Shown in pieces: positions 1 through 9,639 of a stretch of DNA of 64,000 bases. Position 1 is the first letter of the stretch; every line of letters starts with the position of its first letter. The position numbers were made by a program, and so were the translations under genes. The notes beneath the pieces were generated by a model, which searched no databases, had not been told where the DNA came from, and worked only from the letters and a program-made list of their open reading frames with translations. This DNA is from Lederbergia sp. NSJ-179 (GTDB lineage Bacteria > Bacillota > Bacilli > Bacillales > Bacillaceae_C), in assembly GCF_022867885.1 (NCBI RefSeq), contig NZ_JALIFP010000003.1, forward strand, positions 124,001 through 188,000, written 5' to 3'.

Positions 1-71
1 AGAGGATTTAATAATGTTCCCAGGCCAATGGTAAGAACGAATAACCCAGTTTTTTGTTGCTTACTATTCAA
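1..71 (-). CDS. MFS transporter, N-terminal fragment cut by window edge
   Basis: Reading leftwards from a TTG at 71 gives MNSKQQKTGLFVLTIGLGTL and then LNP before the window ends. This resembles the first helix of DHA2-type MFS drug transporters, which often begin with a GLGTLLNPLN-like stretch. A GTG nine bases upstream (80-78) is an alternative start. Only about 23 codons are visible, so the family is inferred and the substrate unknown. Confidence 0.45.
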   Translation of the reverse strand, partial: MNSKQQKTGLFVLTIGLGTLLNP

Positions 72-205
72 AATGATCACACCAATGTTTAAGAGTAGTT
101 TTCAAACATAACGTAACGCATTCTAGTTATAATTTCAACTTTATAAGCCCCCATTCAGGGGAGGAAAGAATCATAGGTTCAGGATATATATTCTAAAAAA
201 CCTGA

Positions 206-406
206 TTACCAGAACCATCTTTGATAAACCCAGCTCACAATATAGAAGCCTGCGCCAAAGGTAATATTGGCCCATCCCAAAAATAAGGCAACCTTTTTTT
301 CCTTTTTTTGTTTGTTTCTTAAGTAGGATTTTACATCTAATAAGAGGATTAAAACTCCCGTAAGAATGAAAAGGCTAATAAGGTAGTAGCCATAGCTGAT
401 ATCCAA
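206..406 (-). CDS. Small two-helix membrane protein, probable germinant-receptor D subunit (CLC_0170-like)
   Basis: A 66-residue protein with two hydrophobic segments (about residues 5-24 and 42-60) separated by a very basic loop, RNKQKKEKKV. It is the last gene of the gerA-gerB-gerC run on the same strand, about 60 bp after gerC. Small two-TM proteins of this kind accompany many Bacillus GerA-type operons and modulate germination. The role here is inferred from topology, size and position; there are no catalytic motifs. Confidence 0.6.
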   Translation of the reverse strand: MDISYGYYLISLFILTGVLILLLDVKSYLRNKQKKEKKVALFLGWANITFGAGFYIVSWVYQRWFW

Positions 407-466
407 AATGCCGATGAACTCCTTTCGTTTAAAAAAATTGAGGGAATATGGGAACGCATTCCTGTT

Positions 467-1675
467 TTATTTGGCTTTTATGCCAGATTGCTCAATTTGG
501 GTGTCCACTTCGATTTCAACGTTAATATCTTTAAAAACCTGTCGCCATTTTTCTTTTGTTTGTATATGCTTGTTCCAATAGGCGGGATGTTTTGCTCGTA
601 TGTGTTCACCGAAGCCAAAGATGTCCGATTCCTCTTTTTGCATTTTTCGAATTAATTTTTTCAAGGAGACGGTTGTATCCTTATCTGTTTGTTTTTCAAT
701 TTTTTTGATTAATTTTACACTGCCAAGATTCACCGTATTTTTTGTATCCTCATCAATTTCATTTTCGTAGCGAATTTTAACGCGGATTTCAGGCTTTCCG
801 TTTTTAATGCTTGTTTTCATCCTTGAATAACGGCGAATAGCGCGTACTAATACTTGGTCGTCTGAGTTTGGAACGTTGATGAAGACACCATATCCTCCTT
901 GCTTTTCTCCGAGGACGCCCATTAATTGGCCAGTTTCAATCGGTTCAATCACCCCTTTCATTTTGTCTTCGTTAAAATAGGCGAGTCCTCTGATGGCTAT
1001 ATTTTGTTGTTTGTGTATTTTTAAATAGGGTAAGTATGCATCCTGTCCTTTACTTGAGAGTGTCCTCCAGAATATCCCCATATCGCCTGATGGGAATTTC
1101 CCTAGTTTTTCAGCATTGCTCACCATATCTGTTAAATATAAAGCAGGTACCCTTTCTAACTTCGGTGCAATTTCCATATATTTTGCCGCTCTTTCTTCCG
1201 AAACAGCCATCCACGTCGTTCTTCTGACTTGCGAATTGCGACGAAAATAGTCATTGATTTGCTTTACTCCTTCTTTGGCAATGTCTTTGTTTAAAACAAT
1301 GATGCGCAGATGGCCTAAAAACAGATCATCTGCTAGTTCCTGCTGTAAATTTAATAAAGCATCATCCACTGTATGTCCTATAGCGGTGAGCACCCACACT
1401 GGCTCTTGTTCTTCCCCGCCCGTTGTTTCAGGACCTAGGGGAATCCGTCCTGGTACAGAAACTTGGGCTGTAAGTTTTAGCAACTTTTCATCTTTGGGTG
1501 GGGAAGCGGGCATGTGGGTAATATATCCCTCTTCTTTCTTTCCATCGTCCACTTTATCGATGGCAATCGCCAATATGGTTGCCCTTTTTTCAATGTCCAA
1601 ACTGTCCCAGCACCCGGAGAGGAGTGGGATCAATAGGAAAATCATCAAAAAAGCAAAGATTGATTTACGGCTCAT
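467..1675 (-). CDS. Spore germination protein GerC family lipoprotein
   Basis: 402 residues. The N-terminus is a lipoprotein signal with the lipobox LLSGC (Cys about residue 22) followed by WDSLDIEKRATILAIAID, the usual start of mature Ger(x)C proteins. It is the C subunit of a GerA-type nutrient receptor, anchored on the outer face of the spore inner membrane. Its ATG overlaps the gerB stop codon by 4 bp, so the two are translationally coupled. Full length for the family. Confidence 0.95.
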   Translation of the reverse strand: MSRKSIFAFLMIFLLIPLLSGCWDSLDIEKRATILAIAIDKVDDGKKEEGYITHMPASPPKDEKLLKLTAQVSVPGRIPLGPETTGGEEQEPVWVLTAIGHTVDDALLNLQQELADDLFLGHLRIIVLNKDIAKEGVKQINDYFRRNSQVRRTTWMAVSEERAAKYMEIAPKLERVPALYLTDMVSNAEKLGKFPSGDMGIFWRTLSSKGQDAYLPYLKIHKQQNIAIRGLAYFNEDKMKGVIEPIETGQLMGVLGEKQGGYGVFINVPNSDDQVLVRAIRRYSRMKTSIKNGKPEIRVKIRYENEIDEDTKNTVNLGSVKLIKKIEKQTDKDTTVSLKKLIRKMQKEESDIFGFGEHIRAKHPAYWNKHIQTKEKWRQVFKDINVEIEVDTQIEQSGIKAK

Positions 1676-2790
1676 TTCCTTGCTCCTTTCTCATTTTTTT
1701 TTTTTTTTTGCCATTTACGAATTTTGGCTACAATTAGTAAAAGGAATGGGAAAGCGAAAGTAAGGATAAGTCCATACGTTCCAGCTATTTTGATATATCG
1801 ATACATTTCGATCGTCTCACCGGGAAGCATCGCAATCAAGAAAATAATTGGCAATAGAAAAAGGGTAAGCATTTTATGGTCTTGCAAGCGTAGGAATTGT
1901 TTCAGTGCTTGGATCGTCAGCATATAATTAGAAAAGATCGTTGTAAAAACAGCCGTTACCCAGATCGCCAAGAAAATGACATCAAGACGTTGCAATGTAT
2001 TGCCAGGAAAGGAGGTTGCCCGTGCGATCTCTAACGTCGGCCACATAATGGTTTTTATTTCTTCCGTCCCGAAGAGAGCCAGGGTGGAGACAACAATCAT
2101 GATAAAAAAGCAACCAGATATGGCTACTCCCCAAAAGCTGGCTTTGAATGCTTTTTTCGGCTTCTGCATGAACGGGATTAGAATGGCCAAAATAAAGGCG
2201 CCTTGAAATAACGCAGCTCCTTGTGGGATACCTGTTATCATTTTGAACCCGTTTCCTAAGACTGGTTGGAGATAAAGGGGATTGGCATCCTTTAGCGAGA
2301 CCAATACAATAATTAATAAAGGCACTAATATAATGGGCAAGTAGAAACTATGAATATAAGTAAAGCTGTTCATATCCCCCCGAGTAAAAACCGCGGCCAT
2401 TAAGAGCATGACAATCACGGTTACTTCAATGGGCGTTCTTTGCAAGACAGATGTCACGACAACCGCTCCAAATTCCCTTGCCGCAAAACCAGTTAACAGC
2501 GTAAAAAAAGCGATAATTATAAAGGTATATAGCCGTCCTAGCCATTTTCCGATGATCCGTTCACTATACTCCACGAACGTTTCATCCGGAAACAGGCTTC
2601 CAAGCTTGGCAATGCCCCACATTCCAACAAAGGCTGTAACGGTAAACAAAAGAGTTAATAGCGGAGCTCCTGTTTCAGCCTGCTCAACTGAAGCAAGGGG
2701 AAGCCGTAAAATACCAACCCCAATGATGGTACTAATCAGTATCGCGGTGGTTTGGCCAACAGTCATATTTCGGGTTGGTTGCATGATCAA
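1672..2790 (-). CDS. Spore germination permease GerB family
   Basis: 372 residues of APC-superfamily permease with about ten transmembrane helices. The N-terminus carries the family pattern TAILISTIIGVGILRLP. It is the B subunit of the germinant receptor, thought to bind the nutrient. It overlaps gerA by 4 bp upstream and gerC by 4 bp downstream. The C-terminus is a lysine-rich tail (KIRKWQKKKKNEKGARK) beside a long homopolymer in the DNA (about 1694-1710), a place where sequencing or replication slippage could occur. Confidence 0.94.
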   Translation of the reverse strand: MIMQPTRNMTVGQTTAILISTIIGVGILRLPLASVEQAETGAPLLTLLFTVTAFVGMWGIAKLGSLFPDETFVEYSERIIGKWLGRLYTFIIIAFFTLLTGFAAREFGAVVVTSVLQRTPIEVTVIVMLLMAAVFTRGDMNSFTYIHSFYLPIILVPLLIIVLVSLKDANPLYLQPVLGNGFKMITGIPQGAALFQGAFILAILIPFMQKPKKAFKASFWGVAISGCFFIMIVVSTLALFGTEEIKTIMWPTLEIARATSFPGNTLQRLDVIFLAIWVTAVFTTIFSNYMLTIQALKQFLRLQDHKMLTLFLLPIIFLIAMLPGETIEMYRYIKIAGTYGLILTFAFPFLLLIVAKIRKWQKKKKNEKGARK

Positions 2791-4406
2791 TTCCCTCCAT
2801 CGTTTCGATTATTCAATGGATCAAAGGGCTGGGTGGGCTGCGATGTAATCGATTCTTTGCTCTCTTTTACACGAGTCTTATTTTCCGATTGGAACATACT
2901 CGGTCTTTTTGGCATCCACCAAAAAGGGAATCGAATGACACTGTCCTTCATTTCTTGCGTATGCCAAGGAGCGGTGGGACTAAGATAAGGAACACCGAAT
3001 GATTTCAGGGAGAGCATATGATTTAAGATCATAATCAATCCAACCATTACTCCGTATAATCCGAATAATCCGGCGAGGATCGCTAACGGAAAACGGAGAA
3101 ATCGTAAAGCAAATGAGGCATTATAGACGGGAGTCGCAAACGAAGCAATGGTTGTAAGCGCAATGACTACGACTGTGATTGGGCTTGAAAGCCCTGCCTG
3201 CACGGCAGCATCGCCAATAATTAAAACGCCAACAATGGATAAAGCGTTACCGATTTGTTTCGGTAACCGGATGGTCGCTTCCCGCAATATTTCCATCGCT
3301 CCTTCAAGGATCAGCAGCTCAACGACGGCAGGGTAAGGAACTCCCGATCTCCCTCCCGCGACAGCGACAGCAAATTCAGTCGGCACTAATTCTGGATTAA
3401 AGGAAATAAAAGAGACATATAAACTTGGAACAATCAGGGAAAAGACAAGGGCAAACATCCGAACGAATCGTGAAAAGCTTCCCATTACAAAACGAGTCGA
3501 ATAATCTTCTGTTGCTTGATAGAACTGGTTAAATACAGCAGGGACTACCATGGCAAAGGGCGAACCATCGACAAGGATGGCGACCCTTCCCTCGATTAAG
3601 TTTCCAATCGTACTATCTGGCCGCTCCGTTAATAAAGTTTGGGTAAAGGGAGTATAATGATAATCTTCAATATATTGTTCAAGATAGCCAATATCTAAGA
3701 CAGCATCAATGTTGATTTTCTTTAGCCGTTTTTCCACTTCATCAACCAGAGCTTGATTGCTTATTCCCTTTAAATAACAAATCGCGACTTTAGATTTCGT
3801 CAGTCGTCCAACCTTCAGTGTCTTTATACAGAAATCCGCAGTTGGTAATCGGTAGCGTAAGAGGCCAATATTCGTTCCTAACCGCTCAATAAATCCTTCT
3901 CGCGGACCAATAATGACCTGCTCTGTTTCAGGACTGTCAACAGCCCTCTTATCAACAGAACGTGTTTCAATATGAAAGGCTTCTTGAACCCCGTCGATTG
4001 TAAGGACTGTTTCCCCTGCTAAGATGGCCTCAATAAGTTTGACCAACTGTTTTTCCCTTTTTAACTCTCCTTGATAAAGAACTTTTTCAGCTAATGTATC
4101 GAGGATCACCTCTTGTTTCAGTTCCTCCGCATCAATATGATCTGGCATTTCCATTAAAGACTTTAAAATCTCACGATGAATCGTCGATTGTTCAACCAAA
4201 TTCGAAATATAAAATAACGCGGCGGAATGTTTGCCATAAATGGAAAATCGGCGAACGATAAAATCATCATTATCTCCTAAAAGTCGATTAATGAAATCAA
4301 TTGTATCCTGAAGTTGTCCGTTGATTTTCCGTTCTTGTTGTTTTGACATTGTCGTATGAGGGATCTGTTTAATTTTTTTTTTCTTTTTACTTTTCCAAAT
4401 GGGCAT
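2787..4406 (-). CDS. Spore germination protein GerA family
   Basis: 539 residues. A soluble N-terminal region of about 280 residues (starting from a lysine-rich leader) is followed by a membrane region with about five helices, beginning near the VDGSPFAMVVPAVFNQFYQ segment typical of GerAA/GerKA. It is the A subunit of the nutrient receptor in the spore inner membrane. An SD (AGGAGA) lies 7 bp before the ATG. As first gene of a gerA-gerB-gerC-D operon it is probably transcribed in the forespore, but I did not identify a sigma-G promoter with confidence. Confidence 0.95.
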   Translation of the reverse strand: MPIWKSKKKKKIKQIPHTTMSKQQERKINGQLQDTIDFINRLLGDNDDFIVRRFSIYGKHSAALFYISNLVEQSTIHREILKSLMEMPDHIDAEELKQEVILDTLAEKVLYQGELKREKQLVKLIEAILAGETVLTIDGVQEAFHIETRSVDKRAVDSPETEQVIIGPREGFIERLGTNIGLLRYRLPTADFCIKTLKVGRLTKSKVAICYLKGISNQALVDEVEKRLKKINIDAVLDIGYLEQYIEDYHYTPFTQTLLTERPDSTIGNLIEGRVAILVDGSPFAMVVPAVFNQFYQATEDYSTRFVMGSFSRFVRMFALVFSLIVPSLYVSFISFNPELVPTEFAVAVAGGRSGVPYPAVVELLILEGAMEILREATIRLPKQIGNALSIVGVLIIGDAAVQAGLSSPITVVVIALTTIASFATPVYNASFALRFLRFPLAILAGLFGLYGVMVGLIMILNHMLSLKSFGVPYLSPTAPWHTQEMKDSVIRFPFWWMPKRPSMFQSENKTRVKESKESITSQPTQPFDPLNNRNDGGN

Positions 4407-4522
4407 ACCGATATCTCCTACTGACAGTTTTGTATGTTGTCAGTATGTGCAATGAAAGAAAAAATTATGTAGTCTTGCTGATGAAGTAAGCACATTGTAG
4501 GAGAATATCATTTAAACAATAA

Positions 4523-4537
4523 TAATTATCGTTATCA
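4523..4537. promoter_or_regulatory. Fur-like box 1 upstream of pfeT
   Basis: TAATTATCGTTATCA matches 11 of the 14 defined positions of the 7-1-7 Fur consensus TGATAATnATTATCA. It lies between gerA and the ATPase gene, about 65 bp upstream of the predicted -35. Confidence 0.5.
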
Positions 4538-4560
4538 ATAGAGTTATAAGCGATTGAAAC

Positions 4561-4575
4561 CAATAATCATTATCA
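4561..4575. promoter_or_regulatory. Fur-like box 2 upstream of pfeT
   Basis: CAATAATCATTATCA matches 12 of the 14 defined positions of the Fur consensus. It sits about 26 bp upstream of the predicted -35 of the P-type ATPase gene. Binding by Fur, PerR or another Fur-family protein is inferred. Confidence 0.6.
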
Positions 4576-4601
4576 ATTACGATAATTAATTCTCAATTAT
4601 A

Positions 4602-4630
4602 TTGACATTTGAACGTTTTAGCATCATAAT
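4602..4630 (+). promoter_or_regulatory. Sigma-A-type promoter of pfeT
   Basis: TTGACA (4602-4607), a 17-bp spacer, and CATAAT (4625-4630). It lies directly between Fur-family boxes and about 50 bp before the ATPase start codon. Confidence 0.6.
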
Positions 4631-4631
4631 T

Positions 4632-4646
4632 AAATAATAATTATTA
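4632..4646. promoter_or_regulatory. PerR/Fur-like box at the transcription start
   Basis: AAATAATAATTATTA matches 11 of 14 positions of both the PerR (TTATAATnATTATAA) and Fur 7-1-7 consensus. It begins 2 bp after the -10 element, a repression position. B. subtilis pfeT is under PerR control, so PerR is the favoured protein. Confidence 0.5.
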
Positions 4647-4681
4647 CAATTAAATCCCGTTTAAAGAGGAAGGTGCTTGCG

Positions 4682-6607
4682 TTGGGTGCGGAGGTTGCGA
4701 TACAAGGAGGGTTACAGAAAAGCAAAGGGAAAAGCCTCTTTGCTTGGGTTCAGCTTCATGGGGAGTTAATCGCTGCGGTTATCTCTGGGATCCTTATTTT
4801 TTCCGCATGGTTATTGGATGTAAAAGAATTCGCGACAGCTTCAGTGATCGTCTATTTGCTCTCTTTTCTGATTGGCGGTTTTGCCAAAGCGAAGGAGGGG
4901 ATAGAAGATACCATTCAACATAGACAGTTGAATGTGGAAATGCTAATGATTTTCGCGGCAATTGGTTCAGCGATTATTGGCTATTGGGCAGAGGGTGCCG
5001 TTCTTATTTTTATTTTTGCGCTAAGTGGTGCTTTAGAAACATACACGATGAATAAAAGTCGCAAAGAAATTGCTTCCCTTATGGAGATTCAGCCTGAGGA
5101 GGCGTGGCTAGTGCGGGAAGGCGAGGAGGAAAGAGTCCATGTATCCGAGCTTGTCCCCGGGGATCTTATTCTCGTGAAACCAGGGGAAAGAATTACGGCA
5201 GACGGAAAAATAGTCAAAGGATCCTCAACAATTGACGAAGCGGCGATCACAGGGGAATCCATTCCCGTTTCAAAGGGGAAACAGGAAGAAGTTTTTGCTG
5301 GAACGGTTAATTTAAATGGTTCTATTACCGTTACCCTCACCAAACCGATTCATGAAACACTTTTTCAAAAAATTATTGATTTAGTCCAATCAGCGCAAAG
5401 TGAAAAGTCTCCTTCTCAGCTTTTCATAGAGCGATTTGAAGGCAGGTATGTCAAAATCGTACTTACGGTCGTATTTATTATGTTATTCCTACCCCATTTT
5501 ATATTTGGTTGGAGTTGGAATGAAACCTTTTATCGGGCCATGATTTTATTGGTCGTCGCCTCACCATGTGCGCTAGTGGCTTCGATCATGCCGGCTACCT
5601 TATCAGCGATCTCAAATGGGGCTAGGCGGGGGATTTTAGTCAAAGGAGGCAATCATTTAGAACAATTAAGCGAAGTACGGGCGATTGCCTTCGATAAAAC
5701 AGGGACATTGACAACCGGAAAGCCAGAGGTAACAGAGGTCGCCGTTTCAGAGGATTATTCTGCAGCAGAAATATTGAGTACGGTCGCGGCCATCGAAAGA
5801 CATTCCAACCACCCGCTAGCAAAAGCCATTGTTAAATATGCTGCTCAACAGGGGCATGAGCAAAGACGGGATTTAGAAAATATGGAAATAGAAGATGTAG
5901 CTGGTTGGGGTATCATCGCAAAACTCGACGATCAGGAATGGAAAATAGGGAAGCAAGAATTTGTTCATAAAGATCAAGCGAAACAATTTAAAGATGGGAA
6001 GGCAGAGATGTGGGCTTCGCAAGGGAAAACGGTTGTATTTGTCCAAAAAGATGAAAAGGTTGTGGGAATGCTAGCCTTAAAAGATTTGGTAAGAAAAGAG
6101 ACGAAAGCGGCGGTTGAACGCCTGAAAAAGCTTGGGTTATATACGGTTATGCTGACAGGGGATCATCAGAAAACGGCGCGTGCGAGCACGGCCGAAAGTG
6201 GTGTACAAGACTATATAGCGGGATGTTTGCCAGAAAATAAGGTCGCTCATATAAAGCATTTGAAGGAAACATACGGAACCGTCGCTATGGTAGGAGATGG
6301 GATTAATGATGCTCCAGCGCTCGCAACAGCCAATATCGGTATTTCGGTCGGAGAGGGGACAGACGTGGCGCTTGAAACAGCCGATCTCGTATTGATGAAA
6401 AATGATCTGTCGCGAATTTCCGAAGCTGTGGTACTATCAAAAAGAATGAATCGAATCATCAAACAAAACATTATTTTCTCTATTAGTGTCATCATCCTGC
6501 TTATTTTAACCAACTTCTTCCAAGTGCTTGATTTGCCTTTTGGTGTGATTGGCCATGAAGGCAGCACGATCTTGGTTATTTTAAATAGCTTAAGACTTTT
6601 AAAATAA
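4682..6607 (+). CDS. pfeT: P1B-4-type ATPase, probable Fe(II)/Zn(II) efflux pump PfeT (ZosA)
   Basis: About 641 residues with all P-type ATPase landmarks in order: TGES actuator loop, SPC in the sixth helix, phosphorylation site DKTGT, the GDGINDAPA hinge, and HEGS in the last helix. SPC plus HEGS, with no N-terminal metal-binding domain and no CPC, marks the P1B-4 class that includes B. subtilis PfeT and Listeria FrvA, which export ferrous iron. Fur/PerR-like boxes around the promoter fit iron or peroxide control. I chose the TTG at 4682 because AGGAAGG lies 7 bp before it; a GTG at 4673 is too close to any SD. The stop codon lies at the edge of a dispersed repeat. Confidence 0.9.
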   Translation: MGAEVAIQGGLQKSKGKSLFAWVQLHGELIAAVISGILIFSAWLLDVKEFATASVIVYLLSFLIGGFAKAKEGIEDTIQHRQLNVEMLMIFAAIGSAIIGYWAEGAVLIFIFALSGALETYTMNKSRKEIASLMEIQPEEAWLVREGEEERVHVSELVPGDLILVKPGERITADGKIVKGSSTIDEAAITGESIPVSKGKQEEVFAGTVNLNGSITVTLTKPIHETLFQKIIDLVQSAQSEKSPSQLFIERFEGRYVKIVLTVVFIMLFLPHFIFGWSWNETFYRAMILLVVASPCALVASIMPATLSAISNGARRGILVKGGNHLEQLSEVRAIAFDKTGTLTTGKPEVTEVAVSEDYSAAEILSTVAAIERHSNHPLAKAIVKYAAQQGHEQRRDLENMEIEDVAGWGIIAKLDDQEWKIGKQEFVHKDQAKQFKDGKAEMWASQGKTVVFVQKDEKVVGMLALKDLVRKETKAAVERLKKLGLYTVMLTGDHQKTARASTAESGVQDYIAGCLPENKVAHIKHLKETYGTVAMVGDGINDAPALATANIGISVGEGTDVALETADLVLMKNDLSRISEAVVLSKRMNRIIKQNIIFSISVIILLILTNFFQVLDLPFGVIGHEGSTILVILNSLRLLK

Positions 6608-6735
6608 GAAAAGCGCAAGCGCCTTGAAATAGGGAAGAACGGCTAAAGACGCGACGTCCTGACGCGACGCCGATGGACTCGCATCCTGCGAGCCTCTCGG
6701 GGCTAGGCGCTGGAGCTAGATCCAACATTAGCCTA
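6605..6735 (+). repeat. Dispersed mosaic repeat, copy 1
   Basis: Begins at the pfeT stop codon with TAAGAAAAGCGCAAGCGCC and ends GGCGCTGGAGCTAGATCC then AACATTAGCC. The ends are shared with six other copies in this window; the interior (a GACGCGACG segment) differs. The GCGCC/GGCGC ends can fold together. No coding content. Confidence 0.85.
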
Positions 6736-6774
6736 AATTTATACTTTCTCTTTTAAGAAAAGCTCCAATCTATT

Positions 6775-6811
6775 CAGGCTGCCGAAAACCCGGGGGCCTG
6801 TTCTTTTTTTA
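6775..6811 (+). terminator. Rho-independent terminator after pfeT
   Basis: Stem CAGGC (6775) pairing with GCCTG (ending 6800), followed at once by a T-rich run. It lies downstream of repeat copy 1 and before the selD remnant. Confidence 0.6.
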
Positions 6812-6895
6812 TTCCTAAAAAGCAAAAGATAGATATTATACTACAATATCATTTATACTGTATATATAATTTTTGAAGGAAGGGTGTGATGTCCA

Positions 6896-7190
6896 ATGAC
6901 GCAGTCTGATTCGATTAAGCTTACTTCCTTATCCTCCGATGATCCTTATTCTTTCGGCCAAGTAGCTGTCGCAAATGCGATCAGCGATATTTTAGAAGGG
7001 ACGGTTACCTTTCCGGAGTCCAGGGATCAAGTGAATCAATAGATTTTATGTGATGCCGTCACGTCTGGGGGCTTGCTTTTAAGTGTGGCCAGCAATGATG
7101 CTGAATAGCTATTATCTGATTTACCGCAATGGCGTAGATGCCAGCTTAATCGGTGAAGTTCTGGACGATCATCCCGGTCATATTAAAATA
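6896..7190 (+). pseudogene. selD: Decayed selD (selenide, water dikinase)
   Basis: Three SelD fragments are recognisable in order. The first is a start, MTQSDSIKLTSLS, after a good SD. The second is DDPYSFGQVAVANAISDI, which matches the conserved VDDPYxFGxIAAANALSDIY region. The third is ILCDAVTSGGLLLSV followed by NGVDASLIGEVLDDH, the C-terminal DxQTSGGLLxxV and IGEV region. Intact SelD is about 340 residues; here at least two internal segments are missing, there are two in-frame stops (TAG near 7042, TAG near 7106) and a frameshift near 7130. It cannot make active enzyme. Confidence 0.85.
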
Positions 7191-7316
7191 GAACAATGGT
7201 ATAAAGAGGTGAGGAGTCCTCGCAAAGATGTCGCACACAGATTACATTATTGCGAAAGTGGGAATAATGGGCAAAATGCCGAAGAACTTTAATCCCCCTT
7301 GTAAAGGACCAAAGAT

Positions 7317-9521
7317 ATGAAAAATAGTTTAACGATCTACAAAACAGATGTAAAAAATGTGGTAACCAACTGGGCGGCAATGATCTTGATTGGAGGTTTG
7401 GCCATTTTGCCATCTCTCTACGCTTGGTTCAATATTGCCGCCATGTGGGATCCTTATTCCCATACAGGAAATCTTCCGATCGGGGTCGTCAATGAAGACA
7501 AAGGCGCAACCGTAAGAGATCAAGAGATTAATGCAGGGAAAGAACTGATTGACACATTAAAAGATAATAAGACTATGCAATGGAATTTTACCAATCGAAA
7601 AGATGCAATGGAAAAGGTCGAGTATGGGGATTATTTTGCTGTTATTATCATTCCAGAGGATTTCTCGGAAAAATTAGGGACCGTCTTGTCCGATAAACCA
7701 GAAAAAGCACGGATGGAGTATTATGTCAATGAGAAGTTGAATGCCGTGTCTCCCAAAATTACGGAAAAGGGCGCTTCCGTTATTGCTGATCAAATAAGCA
7801 GTAAATTTATTTCAACGGTCAATGGAGTGATTTTTGAACTTTTTAATGATCTTGGTCTTGAATTAGAGGAGAATTTGCCTGATATTGAGAAATTTGAGGA
7901 TTATATTTTTACACTAGAAGAACATCTACCAGAGATAAGTGAAATGCTGAATAAGTCCTTAAGTGACGCCAGTTCAGCAGGTAATATTTTGAATAAAGCG
8001 CAAGGTGCTCTTCCTGAAGCAAAGGAATATACAGAGAACGGTTTATCAACGATTAATAAAACATTAAATTATATGAATGAAGCAGAAGAGCGGTTAAATG
8101 CAATCGCACCGAAAATCAAACAGGATGTAGCGAAGGTGCACGCGATCGCGGATCAAATCAATCAATTTTTAGATCAAGCGCAAAATAGTGGAATCGATAT
8201 GAACGCTGGAAAAAAGGTTCAGGAAAAATTAGAGAACCAACTAAACGATGGCATTCAAACGCTGGATACGGTCGAACAAGCTTTAAAACAATTACAGGAA
8301 ACCAATGCCCAACTTCCTCCATCTTCAAATGAAGAGACAGAGGGGGAGCAGGCTTCTAACAATCTCTCTAAGGAGCAAATTGACCAAGCGATTGCGCATA
8401 CGGATGAATTGAAAAACGATTTAGTTCAACTTCAATCAGATGTTGCACAAATGGATGAATTTTTAAAGCGAACGGAAAATGCAGGGAAAGTTTTCGAGCA
8501 AATCCATCAAGCAGCAGCCAATGCAAATGTCAAATTGGATGAGTTTGTGAAGGAATACCAAAACAATATCGAACCAACGATTTTAAAAGAAGTAGGTAAA
8601 GCGAAGCAAACATTGACAGGAGCGAAGGGAATTCTTGTAGAGATTCAATCGACATTACCTGAAGTAGAAAAGGTGTTAAATAATACACAGAAAAACTTAA
8701 ATGAAGGCAAGGGCATGCTCGAATATGCTTCCGGTGAATTCCCTTATGTGAATGACAAGATTAAACAATTAGCCAATAAGATTAGAGAAGTACAAGAGGA
8801 TACAGATATTAACGAGATCATCCAATTATTACGCAATGATCCGTCTGCCGAACGGAGCTTTTTTGAAGAGCCGGTAGTGTTGAATCAAAATGAGTTATTC
8901 CCAATTAAAAATTACGGCACAGGCATGACGCCATTCTATACGGTTCTAGCTGTTTGGGTTGGAGCTTTACTATTAATTTCTTTACTCTCTGTTGATGTTC
9001 ATCATGATGATGTATACACAGGGAGACAGATCTATTTCGGCCGTTTCTTTACATTTTTGACGATTGGGTTTGTCCAAACGCTTGTCGTGACTTTAGGGGA
9101 CTTGTTTATTTTAGGAGTTGAGGCAAAACATCCTGTTTGGTTAGTCGTCTTCGGGCTTTTAGTCAGTCTTGTTTTTATCTTAATCGTCTATTCCCTAGTT
9201 TCTGTGTTTGGGAATGTCGGAAAGGCCTTGGCGATTATCATGCTTGTCTTGCAAATTGCTGGTTCAGGTGGAACTTACCCTGTCCAATTACTGCCAAAAT
9301 TTTTCCAAATCATTAATCCCTTTTTACCGTTTACCTATGCGGTCGATTTAATGCGTGAAGCTGTAGGAGGAATTGTTTGGGGAAGGGCATTACGGGATAT
9401 CGGGGTGCTCGCCCTATGCGGAGTGATTGCGATCATCTTTGGTGCCTTCTTAAAAGAGCCGATTAATAAAAAGACAAAAACATTCTTGGAAAAATCGAAA
9501 GAATCAGGGCTTGTTCACTAA
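7317..9521 (+). CDS. yhgE: YhgE/Pip family ABC-2-type membrane protein
   Basis: 734 residues. An N-terminal helix (about 18-38, ending in the family-typical LPSLYAWFNIAAMWDPY) is followed by about 500 residues outside the membrane, largely predicted coiled coil rich in E, K, Q and N. About six C-terminal helices follow. The family includes phage infection protein Pip and type VII secretion-associated YueB; the substrate is unknown for this copy. The ATG has a modest SD (AAAGGA). The gene stands alone between a selD remnant and a probable mnmH remnant. Confidence 0.9.
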   Translation: MKNSLTIYKTDVKNVVTNWAAMILIGGLAILPSLYAWFNIAAMWDPYSHTGNLPIGVVNEDKGATVRDQEINAGKELIDTLKDNKTMQWNFTNRKDAMEKVEYGDYFAVIIIPEDFSEKLGTVLSDKPEKARMEYYVNEKLNAVSPKITEKGASVIADQISSKFISTVNGVIFELFNDLGLELEENLPDIEKFEDYIFTLEEHLPEISEMLNKSLSDASSAGNILNKAQGALPEAKEYTENGLSTINKTLNYMNEAEERLNAIAPKIKQDVAKVHAIADQINQFLDQAQNSGIDMNAGKKVQEKLENQLNDGIQTLDTVEQALKQLQETNAQLPPSSNEETEGEQASNNLSKEQIDQAIAHTDELKNDLVQLQSDVAQMDEFLKRTENAGKVFEQIHQAAANANVKLDEFVKEYQNNIEPTILKEVGKAKQTLTGAKGILVEIQSTLPEVEKVLNNTQKNLNEGKGMLEYASGEFPYVNDKIKQLANKIREVQEDTDINEIIQLLRNDPSAERSFFEEPVVLNQNELFPIKNYGTGMTPFYTVLAVWVGALLLISLLSVDVHHDDVYTGRQIYFGRFFTFLTIGFVQTLVVTLGDLFILGVEAKHPVWLVVFGLLVSLVFILIVYSLVSVFGNVGKALAIIMLVLQIAGSGGTYPVQLLPKFFQIINPFLPFTYAVDLMREAVGGIVWGRALRDIGVLALCGVIAIIFGAFLKEPINKKTKTFLEKSKESGLVH

Positions 9522-9639
9522 AAGTCATGGCCATATGGAGGAAAGTATTGGACAAGGCAAGAGTTGTGGCTAGATTGGAATACAGAGTTTTGGCTATTGG
9601 AGGAAACCGATTGCGCTTTAAGCGGAGGAGTACTCTTTA

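Noticed and set aside
1254-1763. 169-codon plus-strand frame opposite gerC
   Set aside because: Shadow of gerC, with Ser/Cys-rich noise and no SD.
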